From contig CAJJDP010000007.1 in the NCBI GenBank assembly GCA_905182995.1, positions 496,049-560,048 on the forward strand: 64,000 bases of DNA, written 5' to 3'. Of this stretch, positions 35,501 to 47,356 are shown piece by piece (within the stretch, counting starts at the first letter, position 1; every line of letters starts with the position of its first letter). This DNA is from Paramecium octaurelia (Eukaryota > Ciliophora > Oligohymenophorea > Peniculida > Parameciidae). The position numbers were made by a program, and so were the translations under genes. The notes under the pieces are model-generated. The model was not told where the DNA came from. It did not search any database and saw only the letters and a program-made list of their open reading frames with translations.

Positions 35501-36022
35501 TATTCATTATTATAAAATTATCCAATGAAAATATTATTAGATCTTCTTGGCATGAGTTGTTTTTAATATTGATCTTCAGATTTTATTCTGATCTAATTTC
35601 TCAATAATTTCTTAATGATTTTTATCATAAATTTCAAAATGCAAAATGCCTTGTAGATATTAATCATAAAATTATAATTTAGAATTAGATTAATTTATGA
35701 TAATAATTACTTATCACATTATTAAACAGATGTATAAAATAGAATAAATCCATATAATCGCTCGATTAAATAAAATTTGATATTTATTTGTTTTTATTTA
35801 AAAAAATTAATTTAATAACAAGGATAAAATTGATTATTTATTATCAGAAATTTGTTGATAAAGTAACATTTCTAAACTACTTTTATGTTATAAGTATAAA
35901 ATAGAATGATGCATTAATAACTTTTGTAGCATATAGTTAGGAATTATTTTTTATCGTTAATATTGATTACAAAAATATAAACAAATTGAATAATATATAA
36001 TTCAGTTTATTTAAATTAAATT
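35501..36022. other. AT-rich spacer between convergent genes
   Basis: About 520 bp of low-complexity A/T DNA between two stop codons. No open frame with coding character; no structured element seen. Confidence 0.5.
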
Positions 36023-37915
36023 TCATTTTTTTTTACATTGAGTACTTAATCTCTCTCCAGTCTTACCATCCAAGGTATCGACTGACGTAGCATCATTAAA
36101 TTAAACTTTAAATTACTTTTATTCTTTCTAATCAATTTGATCAATTGAATTGTTTAATGATTTATTTTATTTCAAGATAGGTGGTCTTTTTAAGTTTTCC
36201 TTTTCGTCTTTTATATGATCATATTCATCCATTTTTAAAATAACTTTCTAAAAAGAACAAAAAGGTTCTATTGGATAAGATTATTATTGAAATTAACTAT
36301 TTTGTTATTCTTCATTGTCTTCTCCTTATTGATTTTTTCTTATTTAGGATGAAGAGAGAGCATTATTTAGATTATATTGGGTCCCTTTACTATCTTATTC
36401 TTCTTTAATTGTTTATAACTGATCTTATATATCATTATTAGCTTCCTCCATGTTTGGGTTGGGAAAACGGATATCATTTTTTTTGCCTTATTGAAAAATA
36501 GTTTTTGCCTTTTACTATTTTTCAGATTGTTCAACATTTAAACTAACATTATTTAGATTAACTCCATCAATTTCTTCAATTAATTTATCCTCATCATCGC
36601 TACCTTCCATTTCATATTGATTCTTAAACATCAATTACTCTAATGCTCCTTTCACATCTTTCATAGCCTTCTCATCTAAACTCTCAACGGGATGATATTT
36701 CCTCTCAAGTCCTTAATAGCCATCTTATTCACCATAACCTGAACAATTATGATCTCCAAAGATAAACCTTTTTAATTAGCTTTGACTTAGTTTTTAATTT
36801 GTTTCAAATACAGATCCAATCATACTAATGTTTTCCATTGATTAAAATACATTGTCCTTTTCTCTTTTTTGATGCTATATTAAAATTATTGGCATCGGAA
36901 TGATTAAATCATCTTATCTGAAAAATAATCTTTTGCCAAAAGTAACTTTTAGTGTCAATATATATTAAAATATAATTCGTTTTGTTTTAACAGAACTTTG
37001 TGGAAAAATCGAAGTAGGGTTTCCTGGCTTTCCCTATGGTAATTTCAAAGTGGTTTTTATTTCTTTTTCTTCACCAGCTTCAACTTACTCTAACATATAG
37101 ATGGATTTTTACAAATTAATTCTTAATCAAAAATATCAAAATAGTTAGAGAGTTTGCGTTTTTACTATTTATACAAAATTATTAACTAGGCAGAAATGGA
37201 AAATTTGAAATTTTGGATATGATAATTTGATGAACTATTGTTAACTTGCATAACTATATCAATATTTTCTCCAAAAACAAATGAAGGCTTATTTAGTTGT
37301 ATCTTAACCTTTGTGCCCTATGATACAATTTTATTTATTACTCCAGTTGAAAGGCAACAAGTTTTGGTTGTCTTTGATTCGCCAACATGTTCGATTGGTA
37401 AATTAGATTGGATTTAAGGTTTTTAAAGTATGTGTATCACTACTCTGTGTTTCTTTGGAGGCTTATATAAATATTTCTCATCTTCACTTTATATAGTAAC
37501 TGAGAGAAAATATAAGATTCTGCATTGTACCATCTTGTAGTAGTTAATTGTGAAACTCGGTGATATATTTGGAACCTCCATCTCGAAGTATTTTCTGCAT
37601 GCTATAATTGGCATTTTCCTAATACTTTAAAGTTTCAATACTTTCCAAAATCAGTGATTTTCTTTTACTTTTTATAAATGAACTATTTGAAACTGAAAAA
37701 TTGATCCTGTTAATCCAGTTAGTTTACTTTTAGTTGACCACAGAGCTGAAAATTTTATTACCATTTTTTACTTTTAGATTCATAATGCCAGCATTTATAT
37801 CTTTAGTCTTTACCTTAATGTATATGACTCCTTTAATTAGATCTCCAGGAAAGTAGCATGGTTTATCGATTTTTATAGATATCTGAGCTTGCTCTAGGGT
37901 TAAAATGTACACCAT
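36023..37915 (-). CDS. Arrestin-domain protein with acidic/Gln-rich tail
   Basis: A 606-aa protein, three introns (37746-37771, 37619-37641, 37090-37112). Arrestin N-fold: AQISIKIDKPCYFPGDLIKG (consensus ...Y.PGd.i.G), IMNLKLCGQLK, VPNISPSFTINYYKMVQCRI. Arrestin C-fold: STGVINKIVSQGTKVKIQLN, PSFVFGENIDIVMQVNNSSS (consensus NxSxxxv), then KEIKTTLKLPQG. The last ~220 residues are acidic and Gln-rich (EMEGSDDEDKLIEEIDGVN) and probably disordered. Alpha-arrestin-like adaptors link membrane cargo to ubiquitin ligases and endosomes; no PPxY motif was noticed in the tail. Confidence 0.82.
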
Positions 37916-38049
37916 TTATTATTAAAATAATAAAGTAAAAAGAAATAAATATAATTTCATATATAGTGAGGAGTTTAATTTATTCAATATCTTACAATTT
38001 ATTACTGCAGTAATTAATTATTAAAATTAAGCTTATAACTTATAAGTAA

Positions 38050-40203
38050 TCAATCAATATAATTAATATCTCCGCAACACATCATTAATAATGCTTTAGA
38101 AGCCTAGCTTCTACTCTCAATTAGTAATCTAAGTTTCTCAATTGGTATTTCCTCATCATAATTCATCTCTACTGCCTAAGAAAAACAATTAAGTTATACG
38201 TCAAAAATGGATTTAGTTATGATATCAACCATATTATTGGTGCAAGGCTCTCCATTGCTATATTTCATTATAGAATCCATCATCATTTCACATCTCTAGG
38301 ATATTTCCTCATAAGAGAGCAACCCATTCCCATTCTCATCAATTAACTAATTAATTAAATATTTACTTTCAAAATTAATTCAATTTTTTTTTCATTGCTC
38401 TTGGCTGTAATTAAATTAATAATCTAAAGAAATCCTTCAAAATCTAAGCTGTTTTCAATGGCAAACAAATTAAATAATTAATCAATCACTCCTGCAGGAG
38501 CCATTGATAATTCATTGAGTCCTGCTGCAAATGAATCTCGACTGATTCCATTGGGGAGCACTTTCATAATATTTAATAATAATAATATACTTTCTTTAGT
38601 CATTCCTGGTATTTAAGTACATTCAAAACTCAATAATGCCTTATATCTTGAATAAATCTCATGAATTTCACTTCTGTTCAGCCCAGTTTTCTCCATCAAT
38701 TTTGGGATATTGTAATAAGTAGCTAATGGTTGTGACTAAGCAATGTAGAGAGGAAACTTAGTAAATTGATTTTTGTAGGTTTGGTTTTTAGATTAGGTTT
38801 TCGCTATTGTACTGCATTAGCTTTTGAAATTAGACAGTTTTAAATCTATCTATTTATGTTAAAGTTACATTTTTTTTGGTTCTGCTTAATATTCTTATTC
38901 AAACCTTATTTTTCTAAAATATCCTATATTGCATCTGATTTGACTTCCATTTTATAATCCTTAAGACTTTCATCTAATCTGTTTCTTATGGTTTGTAACT
39001 CTTCACTTTCTTCGGTTTTTAAGATATGCATTTTTTTCTTTAGATCCAAATCAAGTTTGAATTATAAATCATTTGAAGTGTTAGATTTTTAAAATTATTA
39101 TTATTTAGATCTTGCTGTTGTTGGAGTAATTAGATTTTCCATCGGACTACAAATATCATTGCTTTCTATTACTTCTTGAAATATTTCTTTATCTTAAAAG
39201 AATTTAAGAAGATCATCTGTGGAATTGACATATTACATGATATTCAAGATTTTATTTTGAATTTCAGTTTAACATTCAATATTGTGAAAAGCAAATACAA
39301 TTTCCCAAAAATCCATCTAAGTTTTATTACCCAAAAATACAAGTTTGCAGTTTTATGGAATTTCCTCAAAAAAGTTAATTTATTGATAATCAAATAATGC
39401 TAATTGTGAGTGTAGTCTAGTAGCACCCAAAGCTATTTGTGCTTCAAGTAATAGTTTTTTTCTTTTCAAATATATGTCATCTTCCTTATATCCGCTATTT
39501 ACTTTTTATCTACTCATCTACATGATTTTTAGTTGACTAATCTCATTAATAGGTTGTTTAACTATGTAAATATGATCAAGATTTTTTCTAAAGTTTATTT
39601 CATGTGGTGTTAAACAACGTAAACTACTCCTGTAGCTTTTGCAAGGAGATATTGAAAATTATTATGTGATGTTAAATCCATCTAGATTTCTTGAAGATTA
39701 TGAAATAAGAGGTACATTATTCTTACCACTTTAAGTTAGTTTTGTATATGTCTTTTTTCTTGGTGATTACATAGTTTCCTTTTGATGAGCCAATCTAGGT
39801 GAAAACAAACCTTGAATATTTGGAAGAGTTGGTAAAGGAGGAGATTCATAATTCCCAGTCAAACTAATTTATTGGAGTTTAATTCTTTTTCCTAGAAATT
39901 ACGTCTATTGCATTTGTGTATTAATTTTATTATTACGATATCTCGAAATGATAAATAAATGTGTTCAGATTTAATTTCGATTACATTTCCAATTCTATTT
40001 TTGTACTAATTCAGAATGACTGAGATATGAAGAAAGTCGTATATAATTTTACTGATATTAATATAAAATGATTAAATTTCATCTCGATACCAATTGAAAA
40101 TTTGTTCTGCATTATTGATTTAGACTCTGATATAAGGAATCAGATTAGTAATTGAATTTTCAAAGTATTCCTCAACCTTAAGTAAACATTTATAAATTTA
40201 CAT
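38050..40203 (-). CDS. EF-hand protein with long N-terminal region
   Basis: About 685 aa. Introns at 39905-39936 (32 nt), 38885-38904 (20 nt), 38347-38366 (20 nt) and 38176-38199 (24 nt); the sum leaves an exact codon multiple. The first ~170 residues are helical, then a Ser/Pro-rich segment (YESPPLPTLPNIQGLFSPRL), a helical block (LLLEAQIALGATRLHSQLAL) and a coiled region. The C-terminal ~200 residues form EF-hands: one good loop DENGNGLLSYEE and paired helices (GMTKESILLLLNIMKVLPNG, NLFAIENSLDFEGFLQIINL). The join at 38885-38904 fuses what would otherwise look like two genes. A 24-nt optional intron-like string lies near 39345. Starts 14 bp after the neighbour's stop. Confidence 0.75.
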
Positions 40204-40217
40204 ATGTATTAATATAA

Positions 40218-42137
40218 TCAAAATTAAATCATTTTCTAAAATTTGAACTCTTGTGTGTCTGGTTTTTTAGATGACAATCTATTTGATCTAAACAGAATTG
40301 ACCTATTTGTAGTAAGATTTTCTTTATGATAGGATCGAATATGAAGAGACAAATGAGTATGAGGGGTGCGTTCGACTTGTTTGAAAGCATTTTCGGATGT
40401 CGCTCTTTGCATCTTTTCATAAGATTTAGTTAGATTGAGTTTAGCAACTTTGCTTTAAATAATTTTTGAATATGATATTGAATCTGATTATTCCAATTTT
40501 ACATTATGACTTTTAGTATGCTTTCGAAACATTCCTTTAAATTTCTTATTCAAATGATATTTAATTTGATTATCGATAAATTTATTTGTATTTTGCTATT
40601 TCTTTTCTTTTTATTCTTGATTTTAATCAAAAACCTTACTAAAAAACTTTTGCGAACGAGTGTGATTTGGTGATGAAATGCAATTTTATTCATTAACAAA
40701 AAAATCATGTTTATGAGGTATTAAATTGGAGTATTTTTTAAGTTAAATAGTTTCGAATACACTTAAAGTTTAACTTACGGTTTTAAGTTATTCCTTAAAA
40801 TAGTCCTTTTTAATTTAATCATCAGTTTTGAAAATCTGTTTTTTCAATTAGTTTTTCAGTTTTTCTATTTTCTGATTTTTGAAATAATTAGATTTTAATT
40901 GACTTAGATCTAAATTCAATGAAAGTTGATCCTCTTGATTTTCCCCTTACCAGACTGAGGCATTACTAACCAAAGACTATTAAATGTTAAACTTGATCAT
41001 TTGAGCTTTCTTATATTCTTCCACATTTGAGTACATCTCTAAGAGATCTATAAAGAGATTATATTTAATTTTATAATATACAGTTTCCATCCTCGCTTTG
41101 GCCGAAGTAATTCTATTAGGAATGTTGTTTATGTGTTCATAATCACCAAAAAATTATCCAGAATTAATAATGGCAATAATTTATAACTTTTTTATTTAAT
41201 TTTATGACAAGCTGGATTGAACCTTATTAAATTTAATGATTTCAACTTCTCCAGTCACGACTAAATAAATATATTCATCTAAATATCCGGTTGAAAAAAT
41301 ACTCTACCCACAATTAATTGTATTCTATTCAAAGCTAGACAAGGCTATTAATTTTTGTTTCTGTTCCCAATCCTAGAAAAGTGGAATAGTATTAATAAAC
41401 TAAAGCTTTTAAGCAGTCAATTCATTCTGATGCTTTCCAATTACATCTTAATACATTTCATAGGATAACTGTGCCACAAAGACATCAGTTTTCGCTACTA
41501 CGGTTGCAGTTCTAGTGACCCTTTATTCAATAGCAATTTCTCCGAAGACTTCTCCAAATTTTTTAATGGCGACCAATCTAAACTCTTAAAACTGAATTTC
41601 CTGAATGTCCTTAAAATCACTTATATATATAATTTATTAATTACTGGCAAATCAAATTTTAGACTTCTTAACTTTGATTCGATTTTGGAACAAATATTCC
41701 TACTTCCCCTGTTAATAAAAAATACATTTTTCTTCCTGGCTCTCCTTAACGAAAAATTATATTAAACGCTTTATACTTTTCAACTGTCATAAATCTAAAA
41801 ATGTCCAAACATTTATTACCATCAAGTTTATCCTTAAATTTTCTAAATTTTATTTGATTTTATTTTACCCAATATATGGAAAGTGATCTTCAAAATATTT
41901 TTTCAGGGTTTCAAGTTGATCCTAATTTCTCAATAACTAATGCAATTTCAAAATATTAACAATTTTTGCTGTGCTTATAACTGATCCATTTGCATTCTTT
42001 TTTAAGATTTAAACATATTTAGTCAAAAATCCTTTCTCTTCAATTTCTTCTTGAGGAACATTTAATTAATTTAAACTCCTAAATTGAGAAGGAGCTATTT
42101 ATTTTAGATATCTAGGAGGTTATAGAACGGGATTCAT
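40218..42137 (-). CDS. Protein with two cyclic-nucleotide-binding domains
   Basis: A 622-aa protein, introns 41843-41868 and 41620-41644. First cNMP domain: IIFRQGEPGRKMYFLLTGEV, then a phosphate-binding cassette FGEIAIEQRVTRTATVVA (consensus FGELALIxxxPRAATV), with the key Glu and Arg kept. Second domain: IFSTGYLDEYIYLVVTGEVE and FGDYEHINNIPNRITSAKA, with the cassette altered. So the first site likely binds cAMP or cGMP and the second may not. The C-terminal ~230 residues are Lys/Gln-rich. No kinase domain and no PKA-type dimerisation helix seen. Next gene starts 14 bp downstream. Confidence 0.85.
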
Positions 42138-42295
42138 AGAAGAGTAGTTAATTGGAAATTTGAGTATTAGAATAACTATTTCTAAAATAATAATTATTTT
42201 ATCAATACGTTCCAATTCTGTTTAATACTAATTAATCAAATAAAATTCATATATTTATGAATTATTCACAAATTATATAATTAAAATATATTTTT

Positions 42296-42901
42296 ATGTT
42301 TAACACTTAAAAAATTGAAAAACAACGAAGGTCAAAAGAAAGATTTGTCTATGAGGCTTGCAATTTAGTTCAACAATGGAGAGATCTCTTTAAAAATGGC
42401 TACACCGATTATGCAGGCAACTTCATTAAGCCAACATTAAAGGAAGCAGCCAATCTTATGGGATGCTCAAAGAAAACCTTAGAGGATTATTATAGTATTA
42501 TTCGAAAAGCCTCATAAATAACAGACATAAATCAATGTTTATAAAAGAAAATGGGGTATCTGAGATAGCTTTTAAGACAAAAAGAAGAAAATTTAAATGT
42601 AGCTGCCCCTATTATAGAAGAGGTAGAAGAAAAAAATCCCTCAAATGATAGTTGGAATAATTTGATAATTGAAGCTGATGATGAAAATTAAGAGGATCCC
42701 AACTTCAACACTGATAGATATTTCATTGAGGCTCCAATTGAATGCGAAAGGTCACCAATGTTATATGAAAGAGAACAATAATTTGATAACGAATACAGTC
42801 ATACAGAAATTAATTCCAACTAATATTGGAAGGAGATACAATTTGAAGAAGAAAATGACATGGCAATAGCGAAATAACAATAAAATTTCTTTGATTTCTG
42901 A
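42296..42901 (+). CDS. Helix-turn-helix protein, Paramecium-type
   Basis: Intronless, 201 aa. Residues ~12-75 read RRSKERFVYEACNLVQQW, TLKEAANLMGCSKKTLEDYY and SIIRKASQI, giving a clean helix-turn-helix in which LKEAANLMGCSKKTLEDYY holds the turn (MGCSKKT). A short leucine-containing helix follows (LQKKMGYLRQLLRQKEEN) and then an acidic tail (IEEVEEKNPSNDSWNNLIIE), a typical activator layout. This is the third protein of this design in the window. Divergent from the cNMP-binding gene (158 bp). Confidence 0.75.
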
Positions 42902-43057
42902 TCTTATTATCATTACTCTCTTTTTTACTTTATCAATGAAACCTTAATAATTAATATTTATTAAATTCAGCAATAAAATATCTGTATAATAGTAAATAGG
43001 GATTAACTAGTTGATTTCACAACCATATTATGTATTTTTCTTAATTTTAATTGATTT

Positions 43058-44806
43058 ATGGGTAGCGTTTCTTCGCATTCGACTTAAGATGAGAATGGCA
43101 ACCTGAGCAGTCTTCCAATGCATTTAAGAAAAATGGAACTGAAATTTGACATCTCAAGAGAGGTGGATCCAGCATTAAAATAGTTGCTATATTGTATTTA
43201 ATTGTATGCATACAGGGTCATTATCTGAAATCCGAGCTGTTTATGAATAGTTTTAACGTAGGACATCACTTCCCTTCATAGATAAAAGTTTATTCTGCAA
43301 AATAGTTCCATTTTCTCGACCTAATGCAGGATACATATTTGATAACTTTTGCAGAAAATCAAAACTCTTATCAATTTATGAACTCATTTGTGTTTTAACT
43401 ATATGTTCATATACTTAGCATATTCACAAAATTCATTGTAAAAAAAACTCATTATATACTAGTTTTATATATTGTTTTTGATTTGGATTGTAATGGGAAC
43501 ATCAGTTTAAATGAGCTCCTCATAATTATCAAATCAATCATAATAGGATATTGTAAATTAACTAATGCCGAATTGCCTCCTTATGTGTAATTGGAAAAGT
43601 TTGCAAAATTGATGTTTTTGAAGAGTGACATTCAAGTTGATAATTAACTGGAGTTGAGCGAGTAAATTTTAGATTTACATTTAGAATCATCGAATGGTTA
43701 GAAAAAGAGAATGATATTGGCAAAGATTTATTTACATTGTATGAACCAAAGCAGAAAGTCTAAGAGCCTTTTGAAGTGTTTAAATCCTTTAAGCCTTATA
43801 GCGAATAAGAAGCTGCAGAAATGTTAGAAATGATAACAAAAGCAAATAAGAATGAATACTTTATGAAGAGTCTCAATGAAAAATTAAACTAAAAATATTA
43901 GGAGAGCTATAAGGCTACTACTAAAAGTGTTAGATAACTCTAAATAAGATCAAAATAGTCGGCTTCTCACAGTTCTCTACCCAAAATTGCTACTTAAGCA
44001 AAACCTCAAATTTTAGATGATGACATTGATGAATTACAAATTTTAGAAAAAGCTATTGGAGATCATTCTCGGAAAATCTAAAGATATGATTCTCCCACTA
44101 TTAGATTTGTTACCTAACGTGATGGCACTTCCAGAAGAGTCATTGTGCCTAATAAGATCATGAAGAATATTATCATTACAAAAGGGTGTACCTTAACTAG
44201 AAATGAGATATTTAAATTAAAGAGTTATTTTGATAGTCTTTCAGATAAAAATTAAGTTATTTAAGTTAAAGAATTCACTAAGTCTTTTCAAAACAAACCA
44301 CACATGAAAAGAGTTACTGCAAGTTTATATAATTATTTAGATTCTAAACAAAGAGGATTCGTTACTTTTGATGAATTAATGTTAAAATTGTATCCTTCAC
44401 TGACATAAGAATAATTGAAAATCATAAATTAATGGATTCAATAATATAATGAAGTTTTTGCTAAAAGTTCGAAAGAAAGTTTGGAAATGGAATTTCTAAG
44501 AGTAGAAAAACAGCCAGCTAAAAGAAAAAGAATTCTACCAAAACAAAGTATGATCAGAGTTAAATAACTATTTAATTTAATAGATTAGGATGGAAAAGGA
44601 TGTAACTCTACAAATTTAATATATTAGATATATCTATTGAAGATATGAAGAAGACATTCACATATGGGTTTACAGAAAAGGAAGTTGAGAATCTATTCTA
44701 ATAGCATGACAACGATAAAGATGGAAGACTTAGTATGGATGATTTAGTCAGAATCATTTTACCTCCTGATTATGAAATAGAAGAAGAAACTGAAGATAAT
44801 TCTTGA
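43058..44806 (+). CDS. Multi-EF-hand calcium-binding protein, probably N-myristoylated
   Basis: A 550-aa protein, introns 43194-43215, 43438-43462, 43662-43684, 44602-44627. Starts MGSVSSHS, a good myristoylation signal (Gly2, Ser6). The N-terminal module (LSEIRAVYEQFQRRTSLPFI, FDLDCNGNISLNELLIIIK) resembles calcineurin-B/CBL-type EF-hands. A basic middle follows. The C-terminal module has LDSKQRGFVTFDELMLKL and two canonical loops, DQDGKGYISIED and DNDKDGRLSMDD, then an acidic end. Intron 3 joins the two halves in frame, so I call one gene, though a second gene starting at an internal Met is possible. Likely a membrane calcium sensor. Confidence 0.8.
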
Positions 44807-45136
44807 AATTTTATATATTTACAATATTAATTCTAAACATGTAAAATTACAAATATTTGATGTTTTGATCGCTACATGAGTTCAGTTTAATTAGATGTAT
44901 CATTAATTTAATGTTTTAGTCCTATCAGTAAATTTACTCTCAAATCTTGAAAGATTTATTGTGTTCAACTTGATAAAATCTTTTAAATTCTATTCTAATA
45001 AGGAATTATAGAATTCTAATCTTTTTCTTTTAATAGTTAGAATAATTCAAGAATTTTAATTAATTATGATAATATCATCTAAGGTGTGTAATTTATTAGT
45101 TTTATAAAATTGATTATGATAGATATTATTATGTTA
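44807..45136. other. AT-rich spacer between convergent genes
   Basis: About 330 bp between two stop codons; A/T-rich, no coding or structural signal. Confidence 0.5.
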
Positions 45137-46777
45137 TCATAAATATTTTTTCAATAATGTCAATTCTAATTGATTTTCAAACTCTTATTTTATATTAAAT
45201 CCAATTTAACCTACTTCACTAGTTTCTCCATTGTACAAAATACAATTTTCAAACACTTGCATAACATCATCATAAAATTCCTAACAAGAACTATAAACAT
45301 TTGAATTTAATTTATTCTAATTTTTGATTAATACATACTTTAATAGTTCCAAAATCCATAGGCTTAGTCACTATTTCATAATAATCACTTATTCCATATT
45401 TCTTCTGATCGACTGGTTAATGGAATAAGTGAGCTCCTTTTGCTTTCCATATAATGCCTAAAATGTTTGTTGAAAATAAATACCTAAAACCTTTTTGGCT
45501 ATCTTCTCCCATGTGTCATCATCTTTAATCTAGTTTATGATTGTATCGTCAATAAGTTCATCTGCATTTACAATCAGATTAGCAACCTCTGGGTAGTCTT
45601 ATTAAAACTTGACAAATTCGACGGAATTTAATTCTCTTTAGTTTCCTTAAATATCTGTAAATATCAATTTGTAAGATTGTTTAGGCAGATCTTTGAATTT
45701 CCTCTTCTATTGCTATGATCTTGGTGCTTCACCTTTACTGTTATCATTTCCTCCACTATTTTTAGACATATCATCCTTATTTTTGTTAAGATAGTAATTA
45801 AATAGGTCTATCACTTCCTTTCTATTGTATTTTCTAGCAAAAAATAATGCATTCTTTTTAGATGAATCAACATGATTAGGATTACATCCATTCTTATATT
45901 AAATATGATATTAGTACTTCGATTAACACTTTACATATTTCAACATGTCCTCCATTGGCTGCATAGAATAGGGCTGTTTGACTTGAAAGTTTATCCACAA
46001 TATTAATATCAATTCCATATTGTATTAATCTAAATTTATAATGAATTCTCTTAGTACCTAATTACAATATCATATCTATTATCTCTAGCAGCGTAGAACA
46101 GCGGTGTTTATCCGTATCGATCTTGATCATTGACATTTACAGTATTAGTTGACAAAACAAAATCTAGAAGCTTTAATCTTCCATCTCTGCAAATATAAAA
46201 CAAAATTGATTGGCCTAATTAATCTTTGTAATTTAAGTTGGCGCCAAAATCGAACAGCAATTCTAATGTTTATAATGCTACATTATCATCAGGACCTTAA
46301 ACAGCTATGTATGTTGAGATTTATCTTTGAGATGGATCAATTTTATTAACTAAATCAATATCTTTGTATTAGTCTTAGATTTAGATAATTCAGATACTTA
46401 GAATAAACTTGGTTTTTTCGAAATCTTAGTTTTTTAAAGCTATTTTGTAGTCATCATAAATGCTTTGAAGCTATTCAGATGTTAGCTTTTATTAATATTC
46501 AGAAACCATCTCGTATCCATTATTTTATTAATAGGTTTAGATGCTATGATTATTTTCAGAAACTCCAACAATCGACAAAAACTAATTATAGGCTATATAA
46601 AAAATTACTTTTACTTATTTCGTCTTCATTAAATTATTATGTTAAAGACTAAATATCATCTTGACTATAATTTGCAGTTTCTAATATTTATTCTAAATCA
46701 ATTTTGGTGATCCTATTGTTCTATTGTTTTTCTTAAAACTTTTGGGCGAGAAAACCTAATTGTGGGGAAAAGTTCAT
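45137..46777 (-). CDS. Ankyrin-repeat plus bromodomain protein
   Basis: A 497-aa protein with six introns (46593-46614, 46374-46397, 46030-46057, 45893-45917, 45458-45483, 45317-45338). The middle has ankyrin repeats: DRYGQTPLFYAARDNRYDIV, SSQTALFYAANGGHVEICKV, NALFFARKYNRKEVIDLF. The C-terminal ~100 residues are a bromodomain: HLFHQPVDQKKYGISDYYEI, VTKPMDFGTIKNKLN (the hallmark PMDxxTI), YSSCQEFYDDVMQVFENCIL and YNGETSEV, where the conserved acetyl-lysine Asn sits. The N-terminal ~130 residues are helical. Ankyrin-bromodomain fusions are known from ciliates and other protists; likely a chromatin reader. Confidence 0.9.
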
Positions 46778-46832
46778 TATTAAATTTTATTTAAATAATT
46801 TAATATTAAGTAACATTTTTAATGGGTATTGA

Positions 46833-47320
46833 TCAAACATTACTCAAGCTCTTTAAGAATTCAGCATAATTAACTCTCTTCATGGTGTCAGTAAATGGAT
46901 CCAACTAGTGACATAAAAATTCAACTTCTTCAGCTGGTACATTGTTTTTTAGCAATACTTTTTTAATCTTCTCCAATGGGATATACCTAAATAATAGATT
47001 ATTATACCTGTCATCATCTTTTGCTAACAATTTAAATGCATTTCTCACATCATTAAAAGTATAATCTGTCAGTTTTAAATTAAAAATTTTTAAAAATTCT
47101 TCAAACCCTATCTATTCTTTTTTACCAAATATTCTTTGAACCATCTCATCAAATTGCTCCTATGGTATCTTAGAATTATAAATAAAAATCATATTACCTT
47201 ATAATCAATCATGATGAAGAGATCAGCCAAACCCTTTTTGTCTAGTTTCCCTTCTACAGCCTTCATTGAAAAGATTTCTTTAAACGCTTATCTATGTGCA
47301 TTCTTAACTTCTAAACTCAT
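46833..47320 (-). CDS. Small EF-hand protein (calmodulin/centrin-like fold)
   Basis: A 145-aa protein, introns 47169-47197 and 46987-47007. Four EF-hand-length units can be laid out as in calmodulin (AFKEIFSMKAVEGKLDKKGL, IPQEQFDEMVQRIFGKKEQI, VRNAFKLLAKDDDRYIPLEK, FLCHQLDPFTDTMKRVNYAE), but most calcium-loop acidic positions are missing. It thus resembles a light-chain-like or calcium-independent member. Lies 55 bp upstream of the ankyrin-bromodomain gene on the same strand. Confidence 0.78.
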
Positions 47321-47356
47321 TGATATTTTTTATATTTTAAAAATTAATCAAATAAA

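Noticed and set aside
38050-38870. Separate EF-hand gene starting at 38870
   Set aside because: A 20-nt intron at 38885-38904 joins this frame cleanly to the upstream exon and the total length becomes a codon multiple, so one gene is simpler.
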